Part shown: positions 45,682 through 58,600 of the stretch, piece after piece
Numbering within the stretch: position 1 is the stretch's first letter
Layout: every line of letters begins with the position of its first letter
Assembly (NCBI GenBank): GCA_914767715.1
Contig: OU612068.1
Span: forward strand, 6,820,001-6,884,000
Direction: 5' to 3'
Source of the DNA: Membranipora membranacea
Lineage: Eukaryota > Bryozoa > Gymnolaemata > Cheilostomatida > Membraniporidae
DNA length: 64,000 bases
The notes under the pieces: model-generated
The model's input: only the letters and a program-made list of their open reading frames with translations
Told to the model about the DNA's origin: nothing
Databases searched by the model: none
Program-made: the position numbers and the translations under genes

Positions 45682-46662
45682 ATGAGCAGAAATTCCTCCC
45701 AGACTACCTTCTTTACCACACTAACAACTACATTGCCTACCTCAGTGACAACCTCACGGACTACTTCTTTGATAACCTCCATGAATACTTCAGAAGACGG
45801 GTGTGAGAACTCATTGTATTTGGATTGGTTTATGCTGTCTCTGAATTTTGTTGTTGCTGTTTTGAACCTGATTCATATTGTGATCATTTCAAAGCTTAAG
45901 AAGACCGGAAATTCTGTGTTTTTGATTACGTTGTACTATACCAATGTAATCGACATACTCTATGCAATATTTGGAGCTGCTATATATTCATGCAGCTTGA
46001 AAACGATTACTTTTGGCAATATTGAGGCAGTTCTCGTAATAACTACGATGTTTCTAAGTGTGACTTTTTTACGTTGTATCTCACTGCTGTTCACACTGAT
46101 AGATCGCTGGCTCATCTTATCAAAGCCAATGTTCTACGAATCTAGCTTATTTGTCAGGCACTTTTCAATGTGGCTTGCGCTTTCTACAGTAGGTGTTTCA
46201 GCTTATTCTATAGCGCTAGCAGTAATTAGTTTTGAAATGCAGTTTTTGGATGCTAATTTTGGTTTCTTACTGTGTGAAGGTACTAGCGGACCATACTGCC
46301 TTACATATCTGGTTCCATTTGTTATTCTGAATATTATAACTATTGTATTTGGCTGTCTCTTTCTTTATGAGTTTAAAGTTTTTTATCGCCGTCAGCGAGC
46401 TAATATAGAGGATAAAGAACGAAAAGAAGTAGCCAATTATGTTTTTGTCTCAACCATCATGTTTATCATAGTGACAGCAGTGATCAGTGCTGCCGTAGCC
46501 GTAAGCTTGCTGCTGAGTATTGACTCAATGCGACTACTTATTAATTTTTTTCGCCAAGTTTACGGTGTGCTCAATATTTTTTGTTTTCTGTTCACTACTA
46601 AAGCTTATCAGCAAAAGCTGAAAGCTATGTTTTCTTGGAGATCAAGTCGCGTTTCTTCATGA
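45682..46662 (+). CDS. Rhodopsin-class (family A-like) orphan G-protein-coupled receptor, 326 residues, single coding exon
   Basis: ATG at 45682 is the first in-frame methionine; the frame is open upstream to 45637. A Thr/Ser-rich extracellular N-terminus (about 45 residues) has N-glycosylation sites NSS and NTS. Seven hydrophobic helices follow at about 48-70, 78-102, 112-142, 161-184, 205-230, 252-280 and 284-306. TM3 ends in IDRWLILSKP, a variant of DRY. C104 and C198 or C206 could make the usual disulphide. TM7 has YGVLNIFCFLF and no NPxxY. A basic C-tail follows (KAYQQKLKAMFSWRSSR). The ligand is unknown; such lineage-specific single-exon receptors are often chemosensory or peptide receptors. 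I cannot place it in a subfamily. Confidence 0.78.
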   Translation: MSRNSSQTTFFTTLTTTLPTSVTTSRTTSLITSMNTSEDGCENSLYLDWFMLSLNFVVAVLNLIHIVIISKLKKTGNSVFLITLYYTNVIDILYAIFGAAIYSCSLKTITFGNIEAVLVITTMFLSVTFLRCISLLFTLIDRWLILSKPMFYESSLFVRHFSMWLALSTVGVSAYSIALAVISFEMQFLDANFGFLLCEGTSGPYCLTYLVPFVILNIITIVFGCLFLYEFKVFYRRQRANIEDKERKEVANYVFVSTIMFIIVTAVISAAVAVSLLLSIDSMRLLINFFRQVYGVLNIFCFLFTTKAYQQKLKAMFSWRSSRVSS

Positions 46663-46830
46663 CTCCAGATTGACATTTCATTAATCTGATGATAAATATA
46701 AATTATTTGATATATTTGTTATGAAGTATCCAGTACCACATAAATTGTACTGTTACTTACTCCCTGAGGGATTACCTAAAACTATTCACACGCTATCAAC
46801 TTATTTTCTACTGCTTTTATGAGTGATTTT

Positions 46831-46836
46831 AATAAA
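46831..46836 (+). terminator. Polyadenylation signal of the GPCR gene
   Basis: AATAAA, 168 bases after the stop codon. Confidence 0.5.
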
Positions 46837-47776
46837 TATGATCTTGGAATTATAGATAATTCCTTTCTAAAAATCTTTTTCTCATTTTTATTTACATAAT
46901 TACAATGAAAGTACCTAAACATCAATACTAACTACACTGGTTTGGTACTATGAATTTTACTCTATTTTCTATACACCAGGTGCGACCCTGGGATATCTAT
47001 CTACCATGATACTTTTCCAAGTCACAAGCGAGCATTTTAGCTTTAGAAATTGATGCATTAATATCATAAAATGGCAGTGTCAGCTGCTCATTTCCTCAGT
47101 GTATTGTTTTACGGAACGAGGTCATTTCCGCTTACGGCGGCTAGCAGATTGGCTGGAAATTGGTAATGCAACTTCAAGATAAAAACAATTTTTCACACAG
47201 AAATAAAAACAGCTAAGCTTCAGCTGTCCTTCTATTGATTTGTGAGGTTTCCTTTTCATTTTTTTTTTTATTGTTCTCATTGTTTTCTTTCATGTGATTA
47301 TTACAATATCATACTGACACTCTCAGATGTATAGCTCTGTCACTTCAAACACTCTACCTTTCAACTATTTTGATATATCGAGAAACTTTTCGAATAACCT
47401 TGTTGAACTATTTCAACGCAAATCACAGCTTCCTATGATTATATTTCCTAGATTTTTCTTATTATATTCAACCGTTGTCAGAAGTGATGATCATTGATGC
47501 AATAAAGATAAAAAAGATTGTAGTGAACCGAAAAACTTCTATGCACCTTATCAGCTGAAATCATGTTGGTTATTTTCTCAGGTAGTTACCATGACTATCT
47601 TACATATTGACGTGATATACCCTATAGGAGTTTAGTTTTCGCGGCATTTAGGATTCGCTTTTGGCGTTGTTGCCTAGGTTGCGAAATTTAGTGTATCTTA
47701 AATGAAACTCACTCACCATAGTTTCTAAACAATGTACAATTATAAAAAAATACACCATACCCAATCATGTAAGCGC

Positions 47777-47793
47777 GGGGGGGGGGGGGGGGG
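47777..47793 (+). repeat. G17 homopolymer
   Basis: Seventeen consecutive G immediately before a tRNA-like block. Confidence 0.85.
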
Positions 47794-47871
47794 CGTAGTG
47801 TAGTGGTCTAAGTGTCTGCTTAGCAAACAGATGGAGATTTCTGCTCTGGGTTCGAATCCCAGCTTGGACAT
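47794..47871 (+). other. tRNA-like sequence (pseudo-tRNA or SINE head)
   Basis: Box A-like TAGTGTAGTGG, an anticodon-like loop with CTTAGCA (AGC, as in tRNA-Ala) and a perfect T-arm CTGGGTTCGAATCCCAG (box B) are present in the right order, with a long variable region. The 5' acceptor strand, which should pair with GCTTGGAC, is replaced by poly-G. I therefore do not call a functional tRNA. Confidence 0.55.
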
Positions 47872-49280
47872 TGTTTTTTAATTTTCACTAGTAAGCCTAC
47901 TAGCGAAATTTATAACTAGTGAAATTAAGTACCAGGTCCAGATAGCGAAACTAAACTCTAGCTAAATTAAACTCCTATAGGGTACTACTTTTCAACTGTG
48001 GGAGTTAGTGTAGAAGAAAAGACCGGCATTTTACAAAGTCAGGACTCTGAGCAGCTATATCTTATAAAATGTTAAACGAAACTCTCTTCTAAACCTTAGT
48101 GGTTATTTTCTGTCACCAGAATTATTTTGTCATATAGCTTTGGCAAAGCTCATACTTTATTAGCAGCTGTCTTGCTAAAAACTCTTTAAATTAATGAATC
48201 GTTCTTACAAGTCAGATCTGCAGATCTACCTGATACTAAAGAAGCTAATAATAACTACAATGGCAAATATTTTCTGAAATATTTTGTGTATTTTATTACA
48301 TTTATATGAAAGGATATATTAACGTTTTGAAGATACATATTAAATCAACTATAGAAACAATAATTGTCACACGTGTAGTTCAACTGTTGAGGGTTTGTTT
48401 GCTGCACACAGAAGACTAGCCGGTCATTGTACTCAGGCTGCATCTGTTATTATTACAATTGAAAGATAAACTTCCGTCAAATGCTGATCCTGTACATCTC
48501 CATTTAGACAGGCTGTGTTGGAACTTGACCTGATGACTTCAAATCTTTACAAATGATTGTGTGACGGAATTGAAATCCATACTTGATTATTGTTTGTATG
48601 CCTGTCCTCGGACCTCTTGTCGAATTTTGGAGAGGGCAAGTCAATGTTTAGTTGTCTGTTATTATGGCTATAATATTTTTCTAGCACTGAATGTCTAGAC
48701 AAATGCCCTCCAGCTGTGGTCTGAATTTTCGTCCAATAAGCTTTGCACCTTTTTATGTCTTTAATTTTATTAGAAAACCAAATAGAGTATGACACACTCC
48801 AATCTCAACAAAACAAAGTCTTCTCGTCAAAACTGACAAAGAATACGCATTATCACAGGTAAAGTAGAGCAATATGAGAGATAGATTTAAAAACAATAAA
48901 CAATGGCGATAATATTGAAACAGATGCTCACATTATCTGATGCAGCAGGTGGCTGGTTATTGAGAGGACAAACACAGTATCAAACCACACCTAAAAGCTC
49001 GGTTTCATTTCTGCTTTTGAAGCTTCTACAAAAATATTGTCAGCTGCTGGTGCGAAATCAAAAAGGGAGAATCAAAAAATCACATTGCGGAAGCCAACTC
49101 TACGGCCAAGGAAAGTAGGCAACCATGTGTGCTCAGTCGAAAACCTCTTCAATATAAGCACCATCACAGTGATATGGGCTTCTTGCATGCATTATAGCAA
49201 GGTTAGGTTAGCAGTTAGCACTGACGGAAATTTGTATAAAGAAAACTAGAACAAGCTTGAAACCAGTTTGCCTCATTATT

Positions 49281-49336
49281 AGTTGCTCCCCCTCCACTGG
49301 TCACACCGCAGCGTGACCAGTGGAGGGGGAGCAACT
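49281..49336. repeat. Perfect 24-base-arm hairpin with 8-base loop
   Basis: Bases 49281-49304 (AGTTGCTCCCCCTCC...) are the exact reverse complement of 49313-49336, with ACCGCAGC as loop. It lies downstream of the twitchin-like gene's putative polyadenylation signal. Confidence 0.9.
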
Positions 49337-49457
49337 CCAAATGGAGGTAACTGGGCCAAACTTGGTCAAAATTGAAAACTAAACAAAAAATGTAATAAAA
49401 ACAGCAAAATAAACAATAATAATTCTGAGCACAGTTTTAGGGATAAGGCAGTAGTGT

Positions 49458-49463
49458 TTATTA
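49458..49463 (-). terminator. Candidate polyadenylation signal of the twitchin-like gene
   Basis: TTTATT on the plus strand is AATAAA on the minus strand, 157 bases after the stop codon at 49620. Confidence 0.5.
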
Positions 49464-49619
49464 TTATAACTGTTTTGTACAAAATGGCAAGTGTTATCCC
49501 AACCCTTGACGAAAAACTTGTTGCCATAGTCCTACCTACTTCAAGTAAGTGGCTCTTTTCTCAGGCTAGTTCGCTCTGGCTCTGCTCCATCCATATATGT
49601 ATCATAACAAAAACTCGAC

Positions 49620-52600
49620 CTAGGACTCAAATCGAACACTTCTGGTGGTTTTTGTTACGGTTGAAGACTTTCTAGACCCTAAACCACCACCACTACCACC
49701 GAGGTCAACGTCTCTGATACCGCGTGTTCTAATGTTTATAGTAGTGTCCCCATCCTGCATAGAACTGCTACCGTATCTGCTGCTACTGCTACTAGTGCCG
49801 AACCTCGACTCTAAAGTATAAAATATTGAGATGAAAATTTCTTATTCTTAGAAAATAAGTTTGATAATCCTTTCGTTTTTCATATTTTATAGCCTGAACT
49901 AATAGTCTTTGATTGTACTTCCTAATCAATAGCGCCAAACATGATCACATTTTTACTCTGCTTTCAGCTGTCCAGCAGAAAATCAAAAGTGTGTTATAGT
50001 CAAGAGAACAGAGTCTGATGAAAATTATTTGGACTAATACTAGGGGAACAAACGTCTTTGGCAAAAAAAGCCAATCAATTGGCTTGTGGTGTTGCTGGAG
50101 AATGTGCGTCATTATAGCTTCATAGGAAGATGGCTTTTGATCGAATCGGTGTCTACGAGCATAAAACAAATGACTGAAACAACTTAATCCAGATAAAACA
50201 AAGGTACGGACATCAGCGGGTGAAGTTGAAAGAATTTTGTGCAATGGCAATGACACATTGAAGCAGTGGTGACAGCAACAGATCCACATGAAAACAGTGT
50301 AGTAATTCTGTTTATCGATTTGGCGGCAATATTGAAGCAGAAGTCAATGATGGCAGCTGGATATGCATTTATCAAAACTATTTATATACTTAAATTCACA
50401 ACTGCGTCTTCCGGATTTATTCAGTTGGCAGTGTTTCTTTGAAAGGTATGTTGTTGGGTGGGTTGCACTGTCTCCTGATGAATACATCAGGACACTTTTG
50501 ACATGGGGGAAAAGAAATTCCAAGTGTCGCATCGCCGACAGGAACAGTAAAGCTAACTTAATACATGACGGACAGGGTATCGGGGTTGGTGTTGGGTAGG
50601 GTTCATTCCCGCGTTTACCAACCCTTCTCTGAGCCGATGTTAGTTGTTTGAGCAGCGTCAGTATCGAGTGATTCATGATTATCGGAATTATTTGAGATCT
50701 TATTAAGCTTTGGACGTGAGCGTAAAGCACCACAAAGTGGACACTTGTACAAACCATTGGAGAAATCATAACGTGGTCTCCTCCGAGCAGGAGGTGAGCA
50801 AAGTACATTAACGTGATAATTGCCTGAAAAACAGTGTCAATACATTGGTACCATTGTATATTATTCCTAACAACCGCAACTAGATATATTCAAATCTTTC
50901 TTGAGATCAGAATAGAATCCGCTTAATTTGAACCTTACTGCTTCTGCCTTATGACCATTTGAAACTCAAATCAGATCAAACTTGTAAGTCAGTATGGAAT
51001 TTGCCAAGAAAACTTGACTCATTTCCTCCTAAATATTTATCTTAATAAAAAAGAAGTAACCTAGCCAGTTATTGAACAGAAGAATACAGTGACTAGTTTA
51101 GGTCATACCTGAGCCAGCCCTTATCCTGCTTCTAGTAGGACTATCAACATCTAGAAAATTGCCTGCTACATTCCTTCTAGCGCTTCTTCTAGAATATTCA
51201 CTCATGAAGTCAAGCCCAGCTGTAGAGGGGAAAGAAAATATGGGGTAGGTACCAAGGATGTCTAGGGTTATAAAAGTAATGAAAATCGTAGAAAATTTCA
51301 TGAACAAAGATAACTGTTAGGAAGGGAGGGGTAAGCAAATATACACAAAGGAAAATCACGAATAAAAAATTCATCCAGCGGGTATGAGATCTGATCTTGT
51401 AGACCAGGTTTGGACATGAGATATGTAAGTCTATAATCCATTGGATAGTAAGAGCTAGCAAACTAATTTGGAGGTGACTTAATTTTAGCTAGCACCATTT
51501 TACTCAAGCTGAGGTTGAATTTAATATTAAGAAGTGAAGTTGATTAAAGCTAGCCAGTAGTTTCATTATTTCAAGGGTTGCAAAAAGGCGAATATTTTCT
51601 TCACTCCTTTATACTGATAACTCTGCAAAGATGATAAAAGGTAGTATGGTTTTGTAGTATATCTTACCACCATTTGATGAAGAATAATATTTGTTGTCAA
51701 TATCTGATACACGCCTCGACCTCGGCACACTGCTGATGCTACTGCTGATATTACTGCCAATGTTACTGCTGGTGTTGTATGAGCTAGATGAGGTTGAGCT
51801 GTATGTATCTTGTTGACTATTCAGTCTACTTAGCCTATTAGAGCTAGAAGACTGTGAGAAACCAGATCCTCCTCCGAAACCAGCAGGCTGTAAGCTGGTT
51901 GCTCTTCTTCCTCTTCCACCAACCATACGGCCTCCACCACCCTCTACATAAAGTCATGTTACAGATGAGGATTGAGATGAGGATATCAGCTTGGAATGAA
52001 TCATGAAGAGTGTTTATATCAAAGATCAGCAAAAAGACATGATGAGCTTGATAACATTTGTATACAGTATACACTCCGAGTATTACTCACAGTCAAGCCT
52101 TTTGTTGCAAAAATATTGAGTCAGGATATTGAAAGATGAAAGACATTTAAAAATTGAGTTGTCAGATTTATTTGAGTTACTGCAAGAGAATACGACACTG
52201 CTACTGATATTTTATCATAGATTCCTACCGTTGATGTCTACGACACAGCCGCACTCTGCCTCTCCGAGCTTGTTGACTGCTCTACAGGTGTATTTACCAG
52301 AGTCAGATGACTCAGCGCTGAGTACCTCTATACTACAGCGGCCTGAGGAGTAAGTCACACTGTATCTGGGGTTATTAGTTATGTCTTTACCACCGTGGAA
52401 CCATGATATCTGCAGAAGATATATTCTTATATTATGCATTGGAAAATATACTTTCCTATTTTCAGAATTTATTGAGAGACTTCTTCTGGATCTGTTAACA
52501 TGAGCTCAGTAGGTCAGAATATTCTGTTGAGCAGTCACACTTGCTTCATCAATACATAGAGGTAAAGCGAAGTGTGAAGCCTTACCGAGCGCGTTCTTCA

Positions 52601-55600
52601 GGATCTGTTACTCAATTTTGGTAGGTGGAGATCTGATTTAGGTAACTTGAGTTAAAAAGGTCAGCATGCTCTTTTTGCCTTATATTCAGTTGAGAAGGTA
52701 CATCCTCCAGATCTATCGTTACAGATCTATCGTTACATACAGGTTATGTGAAGTCTTACCTCGGGGTGAGGGAAACCATCCACGGTACATGTCAGTTTGA
52801 ATGTATCATTCTCCTGTATAAACCTGTCTCTGAGTGGGAACTCAAAGTATGGCTTCTTATCCAAGTCTGGGTATTCTACATCTATCTCTTTGAATACCCT
52901 CTTAGGTCTGTCTTCTTGTGCTATCATATGTCCCTTAGTGGTATCAGCTGTAATTTGTCAAGTAAAAGTGTTAATTATGCCTAATTCTGATAGGAATTTC
53001 CTCGATTTAGGCCTACTCTAAACGCACTCAAATAACATGGTCACATGAGGCCAGAGGTACAGCGATAGCTGATTTTTATTGATGATCATAATATATTATA
53101 TAATGCTTCCCGTTTCAGGGTAGTCAGCAGAACAGATTGAAAATATTAAATTACAAAGCAAAATCTCATGATAATACTAGCTGAAATCATAGATTACTTT
53201 CGATTGTTTTACCGACATAGCAAATCATCAAGTTTACATAATATGTTGTCTCTAATTCTTTGAAATGTACAACAAAATAGCCGGATTAAGTAAGACTAAC
53301 TCACGTGTAACATTGAGTTTACAGGATGCCTCACAACGACCGAATGAGTTCACAGCTCTGACTGTATATGTACCATCATCTTCTCCTTGTTTTATTCTGT
53401 TTACCTTCAGTCCGTATGTCTTACCTATAAGAGAACACGGACAATTCATAACTCCAGCTAGACATTATTCAGTGTGTGTAGCAGTACTTCCTCTAGAGCA
53501 ATCAGTTCAGACTCATCTTTTTAAAAAAAAACTTTATACAAGGCATCTGCTTTGATCTTGACCAATCAGATTCTATGATTCATGCATTCAATAATTGGGA
53601 TCGGAAAGTTCTGCCAAAACATTTTAGAACTTGGTATGATGCATGCAGTTCAGCTTGTAAATAAGCATGTTCATCTTCAAAAAGAGTTTGGTATCTTCAG
53701 CATTGAGCACTATAAGATTGCTAGAAGCAGCTTTTTACTCACGATATATGCCAGCTTGAATATTCAATAGTCATATTGTTTAAATGTTTTTGTGGGGCAA
53801 ATATTATAATATATGCATATCAGATTTTGGTCATGGGGGGTACAGGCTGGGAGGGGCGCTTCTATGAAAGTCTACTTACTAAGCACATAACAACTTTGAG
53901 CTGAGGTTACCAAACAAATCAGAGTGGGTATAAGCAAGGAGTTTTCAAAGGTGATATTTATACTAGTTAGCAATATTGGAGTGGTTTCATTGATGCACAA
54001 GAGAGGACAATAACAAAAATACCAATTATTCTTTTATGGTAATGCCCATTGAGAATTACAAAAAAGAAATACTTTAAGTTTGGCCAGCTATATCAATCAC
54101 CAACCACTGTAGTTTTGTAAGATGCCCAAGTTATACCTTCACTATCAAATACAGAAAACTGATGGAAGTGACCACAATAAATTCCGAAAATTCTCATGTT
54201 TTGTACATTTTTAAATACTTAGTGAGTCTTGCTACATGCATAACATATTTCTCGATAAAACCTACCTTGGTATTTCTGCATGTGTTTGAGACTCTGTGAG
54301 AGTTGTACATCATCATGATACCATGTGACCACAGGGTCACTAGTAGAGAGGATAGCAGCGTGCAGGTTCACTGTGCTGGTCTCCATAGCTGTCACTGAGT
54401 GTGGCTTTACAATAAATCTTGGTGCTGCCTCCTTACGATCTACAAGAAGGATAGCCAGTAAAGAAATTTATTTTCCTACCAATTGTCAAGCATTTCATAC
54501 GAGTAGTATTTGGTATACTTGTGTTCTTTTTGTATTGGCAAACCAAACAGAAGAGCAGTTTAAAAGCTCCACAGACACGACGCCGATGTCATGATTCAGA
54601 GTCTATGCTGCCTACAAAAGCCTCAAACCAAACCTAGCTAGCCTCGGTTTTTACAAGATAATTTATAGGACACTTACCAAATTCAGTGACAACGATTCTG
54701 AACTGTTCCATTCTCAGCTTTTTGATGGAGCTGAAATTGGCTATGATTCCAATAGCTGGCATGTTGATTTCAATGTTGATGCCCTATGTAATGAAAAGTA
54801 CAATGTATCATCTGCACAAATTTTAGTTCTAAACAGAAAGTCGAATATACATTCATTCATGCGCTTTATAGATTTTCATGCAGTCGCTCCACATTGATGC
54901 TTTGGCTGGGATGCTGCATTTTGGTTTTATTTTTATTAAATTTGGTGATTTTGTATAAACTTGATTCACCGTCACACATTACCCTGACATTACACTCACA
55001 TATTTATCGTGGATGGTTTTCCTGACATCGTTATATCTGCTAGCTGGTATACGTTTATCTAACTCTTGATGTTCCTCCTTTATCCATGGATGCTCTGCAG
55101 CCTGGTGTACAGTCATACGGCTCCTGTTAACATACAACCACAACATATTACACAAGAACACTTATGTTTTTTGCCCATATTCCATATCTTCCTTCATAGT
55201 CTTATTCATGACATACCTATATATGTCCTGAAGGGCAGATGCAATACTGTCTGACTCGGCCTCTTATACAAAACTCATTTTGTCAGTTTTATTGTTTGTT
55301 TTTAAATTTTTGGTGCTGTGTGGATAATCTCTAGATGCATATAACACATGTCTTACTAACTGAATTACATCATTCTTATCTTTCAACATCGGTATATAAA
55401 TATTCCAGACTGTTAAATTAAAAGCAAATATCACCATGCTAAGGTTAGCCTTGAGGATTATCAGTGTGAACATCTGTTAAGCCATAAAATCTTCTCACAT
55501 AATCATCCGCAACAACTTAAACTTACTCGGCTTTCTTGAGCAGTAATTTAGAGATGAAGTCTTTAGCGAGGTCAGAGACGTTGTCAAATGCCTCGTCATC

Positions 55601-58600
55601 ATAGTCAAACTCAGCTTTACCAACATTGATCAGTGTGTCGTAATCGTCTTCACCAGCAAACGGAGATAAACCACTCAATCTGTCAACAAAGGGAAAGGTA
55701 GTCATATACTGCTCCAACATAGCAATATTATATTGCATAGCACGATTCATCCATTTCCACCAATGATGTGAAAAATTGATGAGGGATATCATTCCTGCAG
55801 TGACTCATTCATACCCATACTTTTGATTTAAAGTAATAATCTTATCATTTGCTATCACAGTTTGTCAAGTCTCATCTTGAAACAATACTGCTAAATTTAA
55901 TGAAGTATCAGTTTTACTTACAGCACATATGCGAGGACACCACATGCCCACATATCAGTGTAAAATCCTACAGCTTGTCTGTTAGCGATCTCAGGAGCAG
56001 CAAACTCAGCAGTGGCTGTCGATACTTTGACAGGGATTGTTGGGTCCAGTTTTGTAGCCAAACCAAAGTCTATAATCTTCACATTAGTACTCTTACTCGT
56101 CTCACAGATTATATTCTCTGGCTGTTAATCAGATGGGTAAGCATAAGCTTTATCAAACAATTAGGAATGGAGGTATCTTCGGATGAAATTAAAATATGTC
56201 AGACAATCTAGTCAGAAGTTATGATTTATATATTTTGTTCCTTCCTGTTTGAGATGACTATGTACTGCATATGTAACAAATGTAAAGATGTAACTATAAA
56301 AATCCCACTAGACATTGGTAATACACCTGTAATTGGGTAGAGGTCAACTTGTTGCACCCATCCTCCAAAATAAAATGATTAGTATGCTGATGACAAATGA
56401 GGGTGTAGCCAATTCAAAAGCACTGCTATCAGTGATATTGAACCCTGTAAATATTTTCAGATGTATTTGCAATGGAAATTTATTGAATTAAAGTTTGAAA
56501 TTCTTTTTGCAAAATCATTTTAAGAAGATCTTTGTATACGGTTTGGCTAATGAATATTAGACCGGAAATGTGTGATAAATACAATGGTGTTACATATTGG
56601 GCCACTGAAAAATTCTGACAACGAATTTTCAACCCATAGTCACCAATATGGAAGAGCAGAAGTATACCATCATTTTGAGTGCTCTGATTAAAGAATTGAA
56701 AGAACCTGAAGCAGGCCTATTGAGGTGACAAGTCAACATAGTTTGCATGTAAAGCAATGGGGAAATAAATAGAGGTGTTGGACCATTGAGGGAGTTAGGG
56801 CAAATCATAAACAATTTTCTCATAGATACATTGAAGCCACATTTTCAGCGGAGTTTTGATAAACAAACCTTATTACATATATACTTTTATTGTCAATCTA
56901 CAATCATCTTTGTGAGTGTTTTTAATGCGTTTGTATTAGAACTGTATGTCCTCACGAAAGTTTTTGAGCGCAGCGCCTGAGGATATTCTGTGAATAAGGC
57001 AATACAAACCTTGATATCTAGATGGACGATGTTATTCTCATGCATGTGTTGGAGAGCTGAAACTACTTGTCTGATGTATTTGATCACTTCAGCTTCTGTC
57101 ATTTTGTAATTATCATCGGCTATACGATCAAACAACTCACCACCAGACAAACTACAAAAGGTAGTTAGTTAACAGGAGTGTAAAATGGTGGTTAAGTGGG
57201 AAACTGTGAAAGTGAGTTTGAAAATTATGGCTTAAAGGAGGTCAACTACCAGAAAGATCAACAGAAAATCATTAAAATACTCATCCTGATCAATCATAGA
57301 TTTGGATGGGGCATTCTTCAACGACCAACATTGTCTTTTACTTTAAATAACATTTGTCTGGGGCGAGATTGTGGAGACATGAAATAGCCCGAAACTTCAA
57401 AGCTGGTATTTAATTTCCTGACTTCCGTACTTACAATTCCATGATGAGGCACATTTCCTTTCTATCCTCGAATGCGTCGTGTAGGGTGATGAGTTTTTGG
57501 TGGTGGAGTTGTGTCATCACACCCACCTCATTTCTCACTGCTTGTTTATCAGCTCCAGTAGGAGTGTCTATGAACTTAGCCACAAACACCTTACCGGTAG
57601 CCTTCTCCACACAACGATGGACAACTCCAAACGCTCCACTACACAAAGTAAAAAAAAGATGACAGTACAGAGCGAGAAAGTCAATCACATTCCAAATCTT
57701 CAAATATGTCTTCTATTTATATAAACCCAATTTTCTACAAGTTTACACATTCACATGTTGCACACATTTAGCAAATTTCAACATTTTATGTCCTAATTTA
57801 GATCAAAATAATAAATAACTTCCACTTACGTTCCGAGCTCCTCAAGGATGTCATAATAATCATGAACACTATCAGCCTTGAGTTCTGCAGGTTTAGGACT
57901 TCCATCCTTCCACAAATCTTTGTCTGTTATAATAAGAAGCAAGGGGAAGTTCAGATCGGTTTATTTACCCCGACATTCAATGTTTCAATGTTTTTTTTCG
58001 TACGGGAAATCCTACCACGACTCTTTCACACAATTAATTACCTGGATGGTTTCAAAAATACAAGCATGTGTGCAAGGTTATAGAGAACACAAAAAACTTG
58101 AAGATACCAAAGTCCAGCTACCCTGTGATACATTGAGAGAAGCCTTGCTGTTACTTAGGTTTTTTTTGTATCAGTATAGGTCTATGGACTGTATAATATT
58201 GTGGCACAGGAACAATTGAGGTCGGATGCTCTTCCTGACATCATCGTGAGAACACGATTGATTAAAATAGTGACAATCAGATAAAGACAGAATTATACTT
58301 ACAAAACTTGTCGTAGTCATCCACTTTGACCTTCTTTCCCCGAGTAGGTGCCTCGCCATGTTGACTAACTTTCCTAGCCTTATCTTCCTCATCTAATGAG
58401 ACGTTGGTAGGCTCAGATGGAGTACCAAACCCATACAGGTTACCAGCTGTAACTCTCAGCTGGTAGGCATGTCCCATCTGCAAGCTCTGTATGTTCAAAC
58501 TCTTCAACCTGAAATAAATCAATGTTTGAAAGTCAAATACAACCAAACGATGTCATCTGATAACCAAAGTAATTAAATAGGTTATTATGTGAATTGGGTC

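Larger units (their letters stand above)
47620..47982. mobile_element. TA-flanked MITE with inverted ends, carrying a tRNA-like segment
   Basis: CCCTATAGGAGTTTAGTTTT on the left and AAATTAAACTCCTATAGGG on the right are inverted copies of about 16 bases. TA lies directly outside both ends, as for Tc1/mariner-like insertions. There is no transposase frame. The interior contains a G17 run and a tRNA-like block. Confidence 0.72.
46837..49457. other. Intergenic stretch between the GPCR and the 3' end of the twitchin-like gene
   Basis: No gene was recognised. It contains a TA-flanked MITE with a tRNA-like insert (47620-47982) and a hairpin just beyond, both listed separately. Confidence 0.4.

Noticed and set aside
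47794..47871. Functional tRNA-Ala (AGC)
   Set aside because: The T-arm and box A are good, but the acceptor stem cannot pair because of the G17 run, and the anticodon stem has two extra bases.
50344..50808. 154-codon minus-strand open frame in the last twitchin-like intron
   Set aside because: A different frame of the same region has a real acceptor, phase match and coding-like composition; the long frame looks like its shadow.
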